Assembly (NCBI GenBank): GCA_942491185.1
Contig: CALOAB010000015.1
Location: 186,001 to 250,000 of the forward strand
Origin: SLRI01 sp942491185
GTDB lineage: Bacteria; Pseudomonadota; Alphaproteobacteria; Geminicoccales; Geminicoccaceae
Length of the DNA: 64,000 bases
Direction of reading: 5' to 3'
Made by a program: the position numbers and the translations under genes. The stretch's first letter is position 1, and every line of letters begins with the position of its first letter. The notes beneath the pieces are model-generated. The model had not been told where the DNA came from and ran no database searches. It saw only the letters and a program-made list of their open reading frames with translations. Positions 20,150 through 29,883 of the stretch are shown piece after piece.

Positions 20150-20992
20150 ATGAAAGACGAGCGACAGACGCATATCGATACCGCCGGCACCGGCAGGCCC
20201 GTCCCGATCCATGACGCGGCCGCCTTCGCCGCCATGCGCAAGGCCGGTAAGTTGGCGGCGATGACGCTCGACCATATCACGCCCCTGGTCGAGGTCGGCG
20301 TGGCGACCGGCGAGCTCGATCGGGTGATCGAGGCCTTCATGCGCGATCATGGCGGCGTGCCGGCGACGCTCGGCTATCGCGGCTACACCAAGAGCAGCTG
20401 CATCTCGGTCAACCACGTCGTCAATCACGGCATCCCGTCGGACGACAAGCGGCTCGCCGACGGCGACATCGTCAATATCGACGTCACGGTGATCCTCGAT
20501 GGCTGGTACGGAGACACCAGCCGGATGTTCACGCTCGGCGACAAGGTGCCGGTCAAAGGGCTGAAGCTGATCGACGTCACCTTCGATGCCATGTGGGCCG
20601 GCATCGAGCAGGTGCGCCCCGGCGCCACGTTGGGCGATGTCGGCCATGCCATCCAGATGGTTGCCGAGACGGCGCGCTTCTCCGTGGTTCGCGATTTCGT
20701 CGGCCACGGCCTTGGCCAGGTCTTTCACGACGCGCCCGAGGTTCGCCACTACGGCAAGCCCGGCGACGGCCTGGTCCTCGCACCTGGCATGCTGTTCACC
20801 ATCGAGCCGATGATCAATGCCGGCGGCCACAAGGTGAAGATCCTGAAAGACGGCTGGACCACGGTCACCCGCGACCGCTCGCTCTCGGCCCAGTTCGAGC
20901 ACACGGTTGGCGTCACCGAAGCCGGCTACGAGATCTTCACCCGCTCGCCCAAGGGCTACGAGAAGCCGCCTTATCCCGTCGCGACAGCCTGA
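20150..20992 (+). CDS. map: Type I methionine aminopeptidase
   Basis: 280 residues from ATG 20150; a TTG at 20081 would add 23 unconserved residues. All metal ligands of the pita-bread fold are present: Asp in VNIDVTVILDGW and in GDTSRMF, His in GHGLGQVFHDAP, Glu in LFTIEPM and Glu in QFEHTVGVTE. The substrate-site His lies in SVNHVVNHGIP. It removes N-terminal Met cotranslationally. The gene is alone on its strand segment, 180 bp after the amidase, and probably has its own promoter. Confidence 0.93.
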   Translation: MKDERQTHIDTAGTGRPVPIHDAAAFAAMRKAGKLAAMTLDHITPLVEVGVATGELDRVIEAFMRDHGGVPATLGYRGYTKSSCISVNHVVNHGIPSDDKRLADGDIVNIDVTVILDGWYGDTSRMFTLGDKVPVKGLKLIDVTFDAMWAGIEQVRPGATLGDVGHAIQMVAETARFSVVRDFVGHGLGQVFHDAPEVRHYGKPGDGLVLAPGMLFTIEPMINAGGHKVKILKDGWTTVTRDRSLSAQFEHTVGVTEAGYEIFTRSPKGYEKPPYPVATA

Positions 20993-21280
20993 TGAGGGCG
21001 CCCACCGAGGCGCCCGTCTCTAGCTAAGCTCATTGCCCACCGGTCTGCCCGACACGTCGGCAGTGCTGGGCGTCGGGCGTAGCGTCCGCCCGATTGGTCG
21101 GTGGATTTTTCCGAGAAGCTAGCAGTTTCGCTCTACCGCTGGTCTCACGACCAGGCGGTCCATTTTCTTTGCCGAATGTGAACTGGATCACTGAACGACC
21201 GGGCGGGGTCGGCGACTCAATGAGTGCGGCACATCAAACGGCGAAACGCCAACGCATTCACCGGCGCAAGGCAACGCATA

Positions 21281-23052
21281 ATGAAAAGCGCAGCTGCTCC
21301 CCATTACGCCGACCCTCCCGAGACGCCAGCCGAACCATCTGCAACCATTGTGCGACTGCCAGCCGGCTCGGCGCGGCGACGGCCGAGCAGTCTGATCTAC
21401 GCCGTCGACGACCGTCCGCCGACCGGGCATCTGGTTCTCCTTGGCCTGCAGCACATGGCGGTGGTGACGTCGTCGCTGGTGATCCCCTTGCTCGTCGCCA
21501 GGGCGGCCGGCGTCGATTCGGCGATGCTGCCGGGCGTGCTCGCCATGTCGATGCTGGCGATCGGCATCGCCTCGCTCATCCAGGCCTTTCCGCTCGGGCG
21601 CTTCGGCTCGGGCTACCTCGTGCCGGGCTTCTGCTCGGTGAACTACTTTCCGGCATCCATGCTCGCGGCCGCTGCCGGCGGCATGCCGCTGGTCTACGGG
21701 CTCACCATCTTCGCCGGCTGCCTGCAGATCGGTCTGGCTACCGCCCTGCGTCGTCTGCGCTTTCTCCTGCCGCCCGAGGTCGCGGGTGTCACGGTGGCAT
21801 TGGTCGGCCTCGAGGCCGGCTTCATCGCACTCGATCAGATCGCCCATCCGGGCGGCCGGATCGACCTGCAGACCAGCGTCGGCATCGGCCTCGCCACGTT
21901 CGGCGTGGCGGCGGCGGTGAGTGTTTTCGCTGGTGCTGCCTTCAGGCTCTACGCGGCGCTGATCGGGATGGCCGCCGGCGCCGCACTGGCGGCGCCGCTC
22001 GACGCCATCTCGCCCGATGCCTGGTCCCGCGTCGCCGCGCAGCCCTGGCTCGCCTTGCCAGGTCTCGGCCATCTCGACTGGTCGTTCAGCGCCGATCCGG
22101 TGCTGCTCGTCGCGTTCGCGCTGGCCGCCTTCGCGTCGACGCTGAAGACCATCGGCGCGGTCAGCACCGCGCAGCGTTTAAACGATACCGACTGGACCCG
22201 GCCGGACGGCGGCAACCTGCAGCGCGGCGTGCTCGGCGATGGGCTCGGCAGCATCTGCGCCGGGATGATCGGCGGCACTGGCCAGAACTCAGCCACCAGT
22301 GCGGTCGGCATCTCGGGGGCCACGGGAGCAACCAGCCGCTGGATCGCGCTTGCCCTGGCACTTTGGCTCCTGACCCTGGCATGCATGCCCAAGATCGCCA
22401 CCCTGCTCGACCTGCTGCCGGCCATGGTCATCGGCGGAGTCCTGCTGTTCGCGGCGATCTACATGGTGGTCAACGGCATCGAGCTGATCGGCTCGCGCGT
22501 CCTGGACAAGCGCCGCACGATGGTGGTCGGCACCGCATCATCGCCGCCACCAGCCATCGCGCCGTGCCCGAACTCGCCGACGCCATGCCGGTGGTGCTGC
22601 AGCCGTTGACGAGCTCCGGACTGGCGCTTGGCATGACCGTGGCCGTGGTCTTGAACCTGCTGTTTCGCATCGGCATCGGCCGGTCGGCCAGCTTGACCGT
22701 GGCCGAGCCCGTCGGACGACTCGACGCCGTCCGGCGCTTCCTCGCGGATGAGGCGGGTCGCTGGGGGTTGCGCCAGGACGTCCTCGATCATGCCCTGACG
22801 GCAATTGGCGACATTTTGCGGGACAAGCCGGGTGAGCCCAAGTCGCACCGTCGGCTGACACTTGACGCGAGCTATGACGAGCTGCGGTTGACCCTGCTGC
22901 TGCGCAGCGCCACCGACCGGCCGGTGGCGATCGAGCCGTCGCCGTCGTCACAACCGCGGCGCTGGGTGCCCGTGCAGGTGCCGGGCGCGGATACCGGTGC
23001 TGTGCAGTACCGGCCCGGCATGACCTGCGGCAGGCTGGAGTTCGACGTCTAG
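21281..23052 (+). pseudogene. Uracil/xanthine-type permease with extra C-terminal domain, frameshifted
   Basis: From ATG 21281 the frame gives the NAT/NCS2 fold: LVLLGLQHMAVVTSSLVIPLL, RFGSGYLVPGFCSVNYFPASM, the GTGQNSATSAVGISGAT signature and several membrane helices. Near 22535-22550 the reading moves to another frame (IIAATSHRAVPELAD onward), restoring the last two helices (LGMTVAVVLNLLFRIGI). The protein then has about 110 further soluble residues (RFLADEAGRWGLRQDVLDHALTAIGDIL...), reminiscent of RsbW-like ATPase N-boxes but without the key Asn. Joined length is about 590, longer than the usual 430-480. Likely substrate xanthine, uric acid or uracil. A single indel may be a sequencing error. 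Confidence 0.78.
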
Positions 23053-23073
23053 CAGGCTCTTAGGCGCTGGCCG

Positions 23074-24168
23074 TCACTGCGGCAGGCTGCCCTCGATACC
23101 CTGGACGTACCAGTTCATCTGCGCCAGCTCCTCGTTGGTCATCGTCGTGCCCTCTGGCACGATCACCTCGCCCGCCTGGTTGGCGATCGGCCCGGTGAAG
23201 GGGTGGAAGCTGCCATCGTGGATCGCATCGGCGATCGCCCGGCCCTCAGCGCGCACCTCTTCGGGCACGTTGGGGTGAATGTCGGTGACAATGATGATGT
23301 CCTCGGCCATGCCGCCCCAGAGGTCATGGCTCTCCCAGCTGCCGTCCATGGCCGCCTGGACCCGCTCGATGTAATAGGGTGACCAGTCGTTGACGACGGC
23401 GGTCAGGTGCGCGTCCGGGCCGAAGCGGCTCATGTCGGAGGCCTGGCCCACGGCCCAGACGCCCTCCTCCTGCGCCACCTGCATGGCGGCCGGGCTGTCG
23501 GTGTGCTGGATGATGACATCGATGCCCTGGTCGATCATGACCCGCGCCGCCTCGGCTTCCTTCGCCGGATCGTACCAGGTGTTGACCCAGATGATCGAGA
23601 TCTCCGCGTCGTCGCGGGCGGCCTGCAGGCCGAGCATCACCGCGTTGATGTCGCGGATCACCTCGGGAATCGGGAAGGACGCGATGTAGCCGATCTTGCC
23701 GGTCTCGCTCACCTCGCCGGCGAGGAAGCCCGAGACGTAGCGGCCCTGATAGGTGGTCGAGAGGTAGGTGGCGAGGTTGTCGGCGCGCTTGTAGCCCGTA
23801 GCGTGCTCGAAGATCACGTCTGGGTACTGCTCGGCCATCTTGGCCGTGGCGTTCATGAAGCCGAAGCTGGTCGTGAAGATCATCTCGTGGCCCGCTTCGA
23901 CCATCTGGCGGACGACGCGTTCGACATCGGCGCCCTCGCTGACACTCTCGACGAAGGTGGTCTCCACCGCGTCGCCGAAATGCTCCTCGAGGGCCAGTCG
24001 GCCCTGGTCGTGCTGGTAGGTCCAGCCGTGATCGCCCACCGGGCCGACATAGACGAAGCCGACCTTGAACGGGTCGTCCTGGGCCTGGGCTGCAGGCGTC
24101 GTGAGGGCCGTAGCGCCGGCGAGGCCGGCAATGACGAAGGCGCTGAGCAGCGGGCGGCGACGGATCAC
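23074..24168 (-). CDS. BMP-family (purine-nucleoside-type) ABC substrate-binding protein
   Basis: 364 residues from GTG 24168, which has AGAGGAG at a good distance; a longer start at 24225 is less likely. Signal peptide IRRRPLLSAFVIAGLAGATALTTPAAQA, then KVGFVYVGPVGDHGWTYQHDQGR, the start of BMP/PnrA-like proteins, and later FEHATGYKRADNLATY and GQASDMSRFGPDAHLTAVVNDW. Characterised relatives bind purine nucleosides. No BMP-type ATPase or permease genes adjoin, but the convergent neighbour is a purine-type permease, so a shared purine-salvage theme is plausible. Periplasmic. Confidence 0.87.
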   Translation of the reverse strand: MIRRRPLLSAFVIAGLAGATALTTPAAQAQDDPFKVGFVYVGPVGDHGWTYQHDQGRLALEEHFGDAVETTFVESVSEGADVERVVRQMVEAGHEMIFTTSFGFMNATAKMAEQYPDVIFEHATGYKRADNLATYLSTTYQGRYVSGFLAGEVSETGKIGYIASFPIPEVIRDINAVMLGLQAARDDAEISIIWVNTWYDPAKEAEAARVMIDQGIDVIIQHTDSPAAMQVAQEEGVWAVGQASDMSRFGPDAHLTAVVNDWSPYYIERVQAAMDGSWESHDLWGGMAEDIIIVTDIHPNVPEEVRAEGRAIADAIHDGSFHPFTGPIANQAGEVIVPEGTTMTNEELAQMNWYVQGIEGSLPQ

Positions 24169-24426
24169 GGAATGAGGCTCCTCTTCAGGATTCTTGGCGA
24201 CGTAGGGACGGTCACACGGCAGCAACGGGCGTGCCAGTTCTGGGTTGGTTGCCCATCAGATGAGCGTTATCGGCGCCGCTGCCTCTGTCGACGGCACGGT
24301 GCCTCGAAATCACGCAGGCTGCAAGCCGTCTGCAAAGGGCTTCATGCGCCGGCCGGTTGCCGCTATCAGCTGACGTCTGGCGTTGCGCATGGGGCGCAGC
24401 ACCCGGCACCCGGTGCGAGGCATGGT

Positions 24427-25152
24427 ATGGGCAAGGCGGTCGTCGGCGTGCTCGCGGCACTTCTGGTCGGTGCCGGCATCACCGCTGCCGGCTGGCTGAT
24501 CGGCGACGGGTTTCGCGCGAGCCGGAGTGCCGAGCGCATCGTCACGGTCAAGGGGCTGGCCGAGCGCGAGGCCAAGGCGGACCTGGCGCTCTGGCCGATG
24601 CGCTTCGTCGCCACCAGCGCCGAGCTGGCCACGGCCCAGGCCGAGCTCGCCCGGGCCGAGGCGGCGGTCCTCGACTTTCTCACCAGCGGCGGCATCGAGC
24701 GGGAGTCGATCGAGGTGCAGGGCATCGAGGTCATCGACCGGCTGGCCCAGGCCTACCAGAGCGGGCCGATCGAGAGCCGCTTCATCATCAACGAGAACCT
24801 CATGGTCCGCTCGACCGACGTCGACGTGATCAAGGCGCTCTCGCAGGATGTGGGGCGGCTGGTCGAGGCCGGCGTGGTGCTGTCGAGCGAGGGCTTTCGC
24901 GGCCCCTTCTACCTCTTCACCGGCCTCAACGCGATCAAGCCGGAGATGATCGCCGAGGCGACGGCGAATGCGCGCGCCGGTGCCGAGCAGTTCGCCGCCG
25001 ACAGCATGAGCCAGGTCGCCGGCATCCAGCGGGCCAATCAGGGGCTCTTCCAGATCCTGCCGCGCGACCAGGCGCCCGGGCAGAGCGAGGAGCTGCAGCT
25101 GATGAAGACGATCCGCGTGGTGACGACCATCGACTACCGCCTCGCCGACTGA
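24427..25152 (+). CDS. SIMPL-domain (DUF541) exported protein
   Basis: 241 residues with an N-terminal membrane helix or signal anchor (VVGVLAALLVGAGITAAGWLIGDGF), then RIVTVKGLAEREAKADLALWPMRF, the SIMPL domain start, and TIRVVTTIDYRL at the end. The family forms periplasmic oligomers of unknown function, linked in some bacteria to oxidative stress. Start ATG 24427 is the first in frame before the helix. The next gene begins 4 bp after its stop, so they are probably co-transcribed. Confidence 0.85.
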   Translation: MGKAVVGVLAALLVGAGITAAGWLIGDGFRASRSAERIVTVKGLAEREAKADLALWPMRFVATSAELATAQAELARAEAAVLDFLTSGGIERESIEVQGIEVIDRLAQAYQSGPIESRFIINENLMVRSTDVDVIKALSQDVGRLVEAGVVLSSEGFRGPFYLFTGLNAIKPEMIAEATANARAGAEQFAADSMSQVAGIQRANQGLFQILPRDQAPGQSEELQLMKTIRVVTTIDYRLAD

Positions 25153-25156
25153 GGGC

Positions 25157-25861
25157 GTGGCAGCAGTGTCCGAAGCAGCTCCCATCTTGCTGGTGCAGCT
25201 CGATCCGGAAGCCCCGCCGGGGCTGATCGAGACGGTGGCGTCTGAGCGTCGGGTGCCGCTCACCATCGTGGCGCCCGGGGCCGCGTTGCCGGCTGACGCG
25301 CTGGCCGAGGCCGCCGGGCTGATCGTGCTGGGCAGTGCCGCGGCTGTGGTCGACCCGGAAAGTGCAACGGCGGCGCTGGTCCGCGAGCATGTTCGCGACG
25401 ACCGTCCGGTGCTGGCGCTCGATGCCGCTGCACCGCTCCTGGCCCTGGCGCTCGGCGGCGCGGTTCGCGCCGGCGGGTCGCACAAGTTCGGCTATGTCGA
25501 TGTCGTGCCGACCGCGGCGACCGAGGCCGATCCGGTGCTCCGCGCGCTCGGCGGCGGGCTGCCGCTGATGGAATGGCACGACGACGCGATCGACCTGCCG
25601 GGCAGCGTCCTCGTCCTGGCGCGCTGCGAGCGGGAGCGCGTCCAGGCCTTCAGCGCCGGGCGAGCCTGCTATGGGCTGAGGTTCCATCCAGGCGCCACGG
25701 CCACGATCGTCAAGCGTTGGGCCGAGCTGCGCGGAGCCGCCAGCAACAACCCGGCGATCCGGGTGCGGCTCGGTGCCGAGATCATCCGCCACCAGGAGCG
25801 CGCCGAGCGCTTCGGCCGCGAGGTCATCGAGGCGTGGCTGGGGCTGGTCGCGATCGCGTAG
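25157..25861 (+). CDS. Degenerate class I glutamine amidotransferase-like protein
   Basis: 234 residues. The fold of GMP-synthase-type amidotransferase domains is recognisable: VLALDAAAPLLALALGGAV stands where GxCxGxQLLAxALGG normally lies, and YGLRFHPGATATIVKRW where GxQFHPE lies. The nucleophile Cys is replaced by Ala and the catalytic Glu after HP by Gly, so glutaminase activity is not expected. GTG 25157 lies 4 bp after the SIMPL gene. It could be a non-catalytic scaffold or bind a gamma-glutamyl ligand. The convergent enolase-superfamily gene starts its stop codon 17 bp further on. Confidence 0.75.
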   Translation: MAAVSEAAPILLVQLDPEAPPGLIETVASERRVPLTIVAPGAALPADALAEAAGLIVLGSAAAVVDPESATAALVREHVRDDRPVLALDAAAPLLALALGGAVRAGGSHKFGYVDVVPTAATEADPVLRALGGGLPLMEWHDDAIDLPGSVLVLARCERERVQAFSAGRACYGLRFHPGATATIVKRWAELRGAASNNPAIRVRLGAEIIRHQERAERFGREVIEAWLGLVAIA

Positions 25862-25866
25862 AGCGG

Positions 25867-25889
25867 CGCGGGCGGCGCTCACGCCCGCG
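25867..25889. terminator. GC hairpin between convergent genes
   Basis: CGCGGGCG (25867-25874) / CGCCCGCG (25882-25889), 7-nt loop spanning the stop of the minus-strand gene and lying 5 bp after the plus-strand stop. No U-tract on either strand, so it may serve as a bidirectional pause or end site. Confidence 0.35.
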
Positions 25890-27036
25890 GCTTGAACCCC
25901 GTCCCCCAGGTCACGTACTCGCCGTCTCTCAGATAGGCCTCGTGGTAGTGGCGGAGCTTCGCCTCGTCGACCGTGACTCCGAGGCCCGGTGCGTCGATCC
26001 GGCCCCAGCTCGGCCCGGCGGCGATCGGAATCGGCTCGGTCAAGATGTCGTCGCGCATCATCCGGGCGGTCTGCTGGTGGCCGGTCGCGGCGTTGGGCAG
26101 GGTGAGGAGCACGTGCTGGCTGGCGGCCGCGGCGAGGCCGAGCTCGCCGTGCGTGTGCTTGACGACCAGCTGGCCCTGGGCATGGGCAGCGTGCGCCACG
26201 CTCTGGAAGCGTCGGAGCGAGCCGACCCAGTAGGGGCTGAGGCAGAGATAGTCGGCGGCCCGGCTCTGAATGACGCGGAGCGCGTCCGCCTCGCGCCACA
26301 AGCCCTCGTTGGCGCACAAGGGCACCGGCTGGCGGGCTTTCAGCTCGGCCATGGCCTCGACCGGATCGATGGGCACCGGCGCCTCGGCGAAGTCGAGGCC
26401 GACGGCGGCGTGCCAACGCGTGAGGAGGCGGACGGCGTCCGGCAGACTCCAGGACTGGTTCGCGTCGAGGCGAATTTCCCCTTCCGCGCCGATGGCCTCG
26501 CGCAAGGCCAAGAGCATTGCCTCCTCGCGCACGGCATCGATGCCGACCTTGAGGTAGAAGGTGCCGTAGCCCTGGGCGCGGCCGTCGCGGCCCTGGTCCG
26601 CCACGGCCTCGGGCTCGCCCCATTCGAGATAGTAGAAGTAGTCGACGCTCTCGCGCAGGGCGCCGCCCATGAGGCGATAGATCGGCTGGCCGCAGGCTTT
26701 TCCCGCGAGATCCCAGAGCGCCATGTCGATGCCGGCGAAGGCGAAGTTGCCGGTCATCGCCTGGAACTGCCAATTGCCGCTGATCTGGTAGTCGCGGAAG
26801 ATCGCTTCCCTGTCCCAGGCATCCCGGCCGACGAGAAAGGGCTCGGCCGCGCGGGCCGCGGCGACGATGCTCTCGGTATCGCCGGGCGTGGTGCACTCGC
26901 CCCAGCCCACCAGCCCGTCGTCGGTGGTGAGCTTGACGATGACGTCCGAGACGCCGCCGCGGTTGATGATGGAGCTCGTCTCGTTGTGATGGTAGGCGAT
27001 GCTGAGCGGGTAGACCTCCAGTCGTTCGATCTTCAT
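25879..27036 (-). CDS. Mandelate racemase/muconate lactonizing enzyme-family protein
   Basis: 385 residues of the enolase superfamily. Capping domain MKIERLEVYPLSIAY; KVG after FYL as the acid/base Lys site (about 163); metal ligands in RLDANQSW (Asp), FAEAPVPID (Glu) and CANEGL (Glu); and a His in VKHTHGELG near 297. This pattern fits the MR/MLE subgroup acting on sugar acids or cycloisomerisation substrates. The stop is 22 bp-scale close to the upstream flavoprotein gene (27059), suggesting an operon. Substrate unknown. Confidence 0.85.
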   Translation of the reverse strand: MKIERLEVYPLSIAYHHNETSSIINRGGVSDVIVKLTTDDGLVGWGECTTPGDTESIVAAARAAEPFLVGRDAWDREAIFRDYQISGNWQFQAMTGNFAFAGIDMALWDLAGKACGQPIYRLMGGALRESVDYFYYLEWGEPEAVADQGRDGRAQGYGTFYLKVGIDAVREEAMLLALREAIGAEGEIRLDANQSWSLPDAVRLLTRWHAAVGLDFAEAPVPIDPVEAMAELKARQPVPLCANEGLWREADALRVIQSRAADYLCLSPYWVGSLRRFQSVAHAAHAQGQLVVKHTHGELGLAAAASQHVLLTLPNAATGHQQTARMMRDDILTEPIPIAAGPSWGRIDAPGLGVTVDEAKLRHYHEAYLRDGEYVTWGTGFKPRA

Positions 27037-27058
27037 GCGCTCGTCCCTCGATCCGACC

Positions 27059-28510
27059 TCAGGCCCCGGGCCCGCAATCCATGCAGCGCTCGACCATCGC
27101 CGGGCCGAGCTTGAGGTTGCGGTTGAGCTCGCGCAGCGCCGTGCGCAGGCCTTCCTCGATCACCGGGTGGTAGAAGGGCATCTCCAGCATGGCGGGCACG
27201 GTCAGCCGCTGCTGCAGCGCCCAGGCGAGCAGGTGCGCCAGGTGCTCGGCCCTGGGGCCGGCCATCTCCGCACCGAGGAAGAGGCCGGTGCCGTGCTCGC
27301 CATAGACCCGGAGCAGGCCCTGGTTCACCAGCATCACCCGGCTGCGGCCCTGGTCGGCGAAGTCGACGCTGCCGATGGCGAAGTCGCAGCCCCTGGCCTC
27401 GAGCGCCCGGTAGCCCTCGCCGACCACGGCGAGGTTGGGCTCGGTGAAGACGACGCCCATGGGCACGCGGCGCAGGCCCGCCCGGACGTCCGGGAAGCGG
27501 CCGGCATTCTCGCCGGCGATGCGGCCCTCGTCGGCGGCCTCGTGCAGGATCGGCCGGTCGTGGTTGACGTCGCCGGCGATGAAGACGTGGCTCTGGCCGC
27601 ATTGCATGGTGAAGGGATCGAAGGTGGGGATGCCCTTGTCGTCCAGCTCGAGCGAGGTGGTCTCGAGCCCGAGCCCGGCGACCGCGGGGCGCCTGCCGGT
27701 GGCGGCCAGGAGGTAGTCGAAGCTCTCGGTGACGGCCTGACCGTTCTCAGCCCTGAAGGTGATGGCAACCTGGTCGCCGGACCGCTCGACATCGAGCACA
27801 TCGGCATCGAGATCCATCGCCAGCTCGTCGCCGAGCGCGCTGATCGCCGCTGCCCGGACCTCCGGGTCGCTGATGATGCCGATGCGCCCACCCTTGCCGA
27901 AGAGGCGGACGCGCACGCCGAGGCGGCTCAGCGCCTGGCCGAGCTCGAGCCCGACCACCCCGCCACCGAAGACGGCGACCGCAGCCGGCAGGTCGTCCCA
28001 GTAGAAGACGTCGTCGCTCGTCGCCAGGCGGTCGCCCGCGGCGTTGAAGTGGTCCGGCCAGAAGATGGTCGAGCCCGTGGCGATGACGATGCGCCCGGCC
28101 TCGACCCGCTCGACCACCTGGCCGTCCCGCTCGATCATCAGCGTATGATCGCCGACGAAGCGGGCCTGGCCCATCACCCGCTGCTCGGCCGGCCAGTCCT
28201 CGACCGCCTCGACGACGAAGCCGACGAAGCGGTCGCGCTCGCGGCGCACGCGGTCCATGACCGCCCGGCCGTTGATCCTGGGCGGCGCCGTCTCGACGCC
28301 GAAAGCGGGGGCCTTGTGCACCATGTGCGCCGCCTCGGCGGCGGCAATGAGAAGCTTGGACGGCATGCAGCCGACCCGCGCGCAGGTGGTGCCGTACTGC
28401 GCACCCTCGATCAACAAGACGCTCTCGGTCGACTGACGCGCCGCGCGGAACGCCCCCATGCCGGCCGTGCCGGCGCCGATCACCGCGACGTCCACCCGAC
28501 GCTCGCTCAT
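27059..28510 (-). CDS. Dihydrolipoyl dehydrogenase-like flavoprotein
   Basis: 483 residues. FAD-binding VAVIGAGTAGMGAFRAAR, redox disulfide GTTCARVGCMPSK (Cys pair near 43-48), NAD-binding AVFGGGVVGLELGQALSRLG, second FAD site VFIAGDVNHDRP, and C-terminal dimerisation domain with FYHPVIEEGL (the His-Glu base, about 450). The complete active site argues for an active lipoamide dehydrogenase or close relative such as mercuric or soluble pyridine nucleotide reductase types. No E1/E2 genes adjoin; the E1-like gene at 16-18 kb is a distant candidate partner. First gene of a two-gene minus-strand unit. Confidence 0.85.
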   Translation of the reverse strand: MSERRVDVAVIGAGTAGMGAFRAARQSTESVLLIEGAQYGTTCARVGCMPSKLLIAAAEAAHMVHKAPAFGVETAPPRINGRAVMDRVRRERDRFVGFVVEAVEDWPAEQRVMGQARFVGDHTLMIERDGQVVERVEAGRIVIATGSTIFWPDHFNAAGDRLATSDDVFYWDDLPAAVAVFGGGVVGLELGQALSRLGVRVRLFGKGGRIGIISDPEVRAAAISALGDELAMDLDADVLDVERSGDQVAITFRAENGQAVTESFDYLLAATGRRPAVAGLGLETTSLELDDKGIPTFDPFTMQCGQSHVFIAGDVNHDRPILHEAADEGRIAGENAGRFPDVRAGLRRVPMGVVFTEPNLAVVGEGYRALEARGCDFAIGSVDFADQGRSRVMLVNQGLLRVYGEHGTGLFLGAEMAGPRAEHLAHLLAWALQQRLTVPAMLEMPFYHPVIEEGLRTALRELNRNLKLGPAMVERCMDCGPGA

Positions 28511-28755
28511 GGCTTATCCTCCTCGCTGAATGCCGGCAGCATAAGGGGACGCAAATGAGGCAAAAGGCGGAAATGCGCTCTTTGGGTCAGATCAGCGTGA
28601 GCTTGGCGGTCCTGTGATCCCGATTACAGAGCCCACTATCGCAAGGTGCTTGATGTGGTCTTGGTTAATCGGCAGAGTTGCTCGTTGTGCAGGTCAGGCG
28701 CATGTGCCGTCGCTATCGGCCGACGAGCCCACCTGCCCAGCTGGAGGCCACGCCC

Positions 28756-29628
28756 ATGACGCCCGCCACTAGCCGTGCTGCTATCGCCATCACCGCGATC
28801 ATTGCCCTTGCCGGCATTGTCGGCCTCGCGGTCTTCCACCGCGACTCGGGGTTCGAGGTCGTCCTCGACAAGGAGGGCCGGGTGAGCCTCGACTTCGAGG
28901 GAAGCCAGGTCGATTTCGCCGATGTCCTGGATCGGGTGCTGTCCGCCGACGACGGTGTCAGCTCGGAGAAGGTGCTGGCCGAGGCGATCCTCGAGACCCG
29001 CGGCTACTATCACGTCACCAATGTCCGCCTGGTCGACGCCCTGCGCTCGTTGCCGCCCGGCGAGGACAACCAGCCCTTCACCGATGCGCTGCGCAACCTG
29101 CTCTTCGATCTGCAGGGGCCGTTCGCGCGGCCCTACACCTTCGCCGGCGCCGACGACGACCGCCTGCTCGACGCGCTCAAGGATCTCGATCGGAAGACGA
29201 CCAACGGCGATCCGTCGGCGGTGAGCCCGCTCTTGTCCGGGCTCTGGCGGATGAGCCTCGATGTGAACGACATCTTCCGCCCACGGCCCATCAACGCCTC
29301 CTTGCAGCGATCCCCGGATGTTGCGCCCGGCAGTGCGCGGGCCTGTGTCAACAGCCTGCTCGATCAAAAGCAGATCACCATCGTCAGCGGCGGGGTGATG
29401 AAGAACGCCTTCGTCCGTGCCGATCGCCTCTGCTCGCAGCCGCCGCCCAGCGCGCGTGAGCTCCTGGCCGGCCGGTCCGAGGTGCTCTACATGGCGGCTG
29501 ACGACGTCGAGGCGATCTCGAGCTCGCTGCAGCCCGCCACCGGTGCGGCCACGGTCGATGTCGAGGTCATGGTCTCGCCCAAGTATTTCGGCCAGCTGAC
29601 GCCGGCCAGCATGGCGCCGGATCAATAG
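28756..29628 (+). CDS. Hypothetical membrane-anchored protein
   Basis: 290 residues from ATG 28756, chosen because CTGGAGG lies 8 bp upstream; the frame is open further upstream without conservation. One N-terminal helix (AAIAITAIIALAGIVGLAVF, about 9-28) with a basic N-terminus anchors a large periplasmic domain. The domain is acidic at first (VVLDKEGRVSLDFEG) and has two Cys (ARACVN, RLCSQP) that could pair. I do not recognise a family. It heads a run of exported proteins that includes a muramidase. Confidence 0.7.
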   Translation: MTPATSRAAIAITAIIALAGIVGLAVFHRDSGFEVVLDKEGRVSLDFEGSQVDFADVLDRVLSADDGVSSEKVLAEAILETRGYYHVTNVRLVDALRSLPPGEDNQPFTDALRNLLFDLQGPFARPYTFAGADDDRLLDALKDLDRKTTNGDPSAVSPLLSGLWRMSLDVNDIFRPRPINASLQRSPDVAPGSARACVNSLLDQKQITIVSGGVMKNAFVRADRLCSQPPPSARELLAGRSEVLYMAADDVEAISSSLQPATGAATVDVEVMVSPKYFGQLTPASMAPDQ

Positions 29629-29663
29629 GCCGCCCGAGAATCCACCAGACGGGAGATACGCAA

Positions 29664-29828
29664 ATGCACCCTGGCTCGATCCTGAAACCGCTCGTCCTCG
29701 CCCTGGGCTTGATCATCGTGGCCCTGCCGGCGCTCGCCGATTGTGTCTCGGACGGCAAGACCTATCCCGAGGGCACGCGGGCCGGCGCCTATGTCTGCGA
29801 GAACGGCCAGTGGGTGCTGCGCGATTAG
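29664..29828 (+). CDS. Small exported Cys-pair protein
   Basis: 54 residues from ATG 29664 with GGGAG upstream. A signal peptide (MHPGSILKPLVLALGLIIVALPALA) leaves a mature part of about 29 residues, DCVSDGKTYPEGTRAGAYVCENGQW..., with two Cys that could form a disulfide. Similar short modules (SDGKxYxxG...C.nGxW) occur in exported proteins of unknown role. It lies between the membrane-anchored protein and the muramidase. Confidence 0.65.
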   Translation: MHPGSILKPLVLALGLIIVALPALADCVSDGKTYPEGTRAGAYVCENGQWVLRD

Positions 29829-29883
29829 CGCGTGCTCGAGGCCCTGCCACGAAGTCTTGATCATGCACCAAGGGGGGAAAGTG

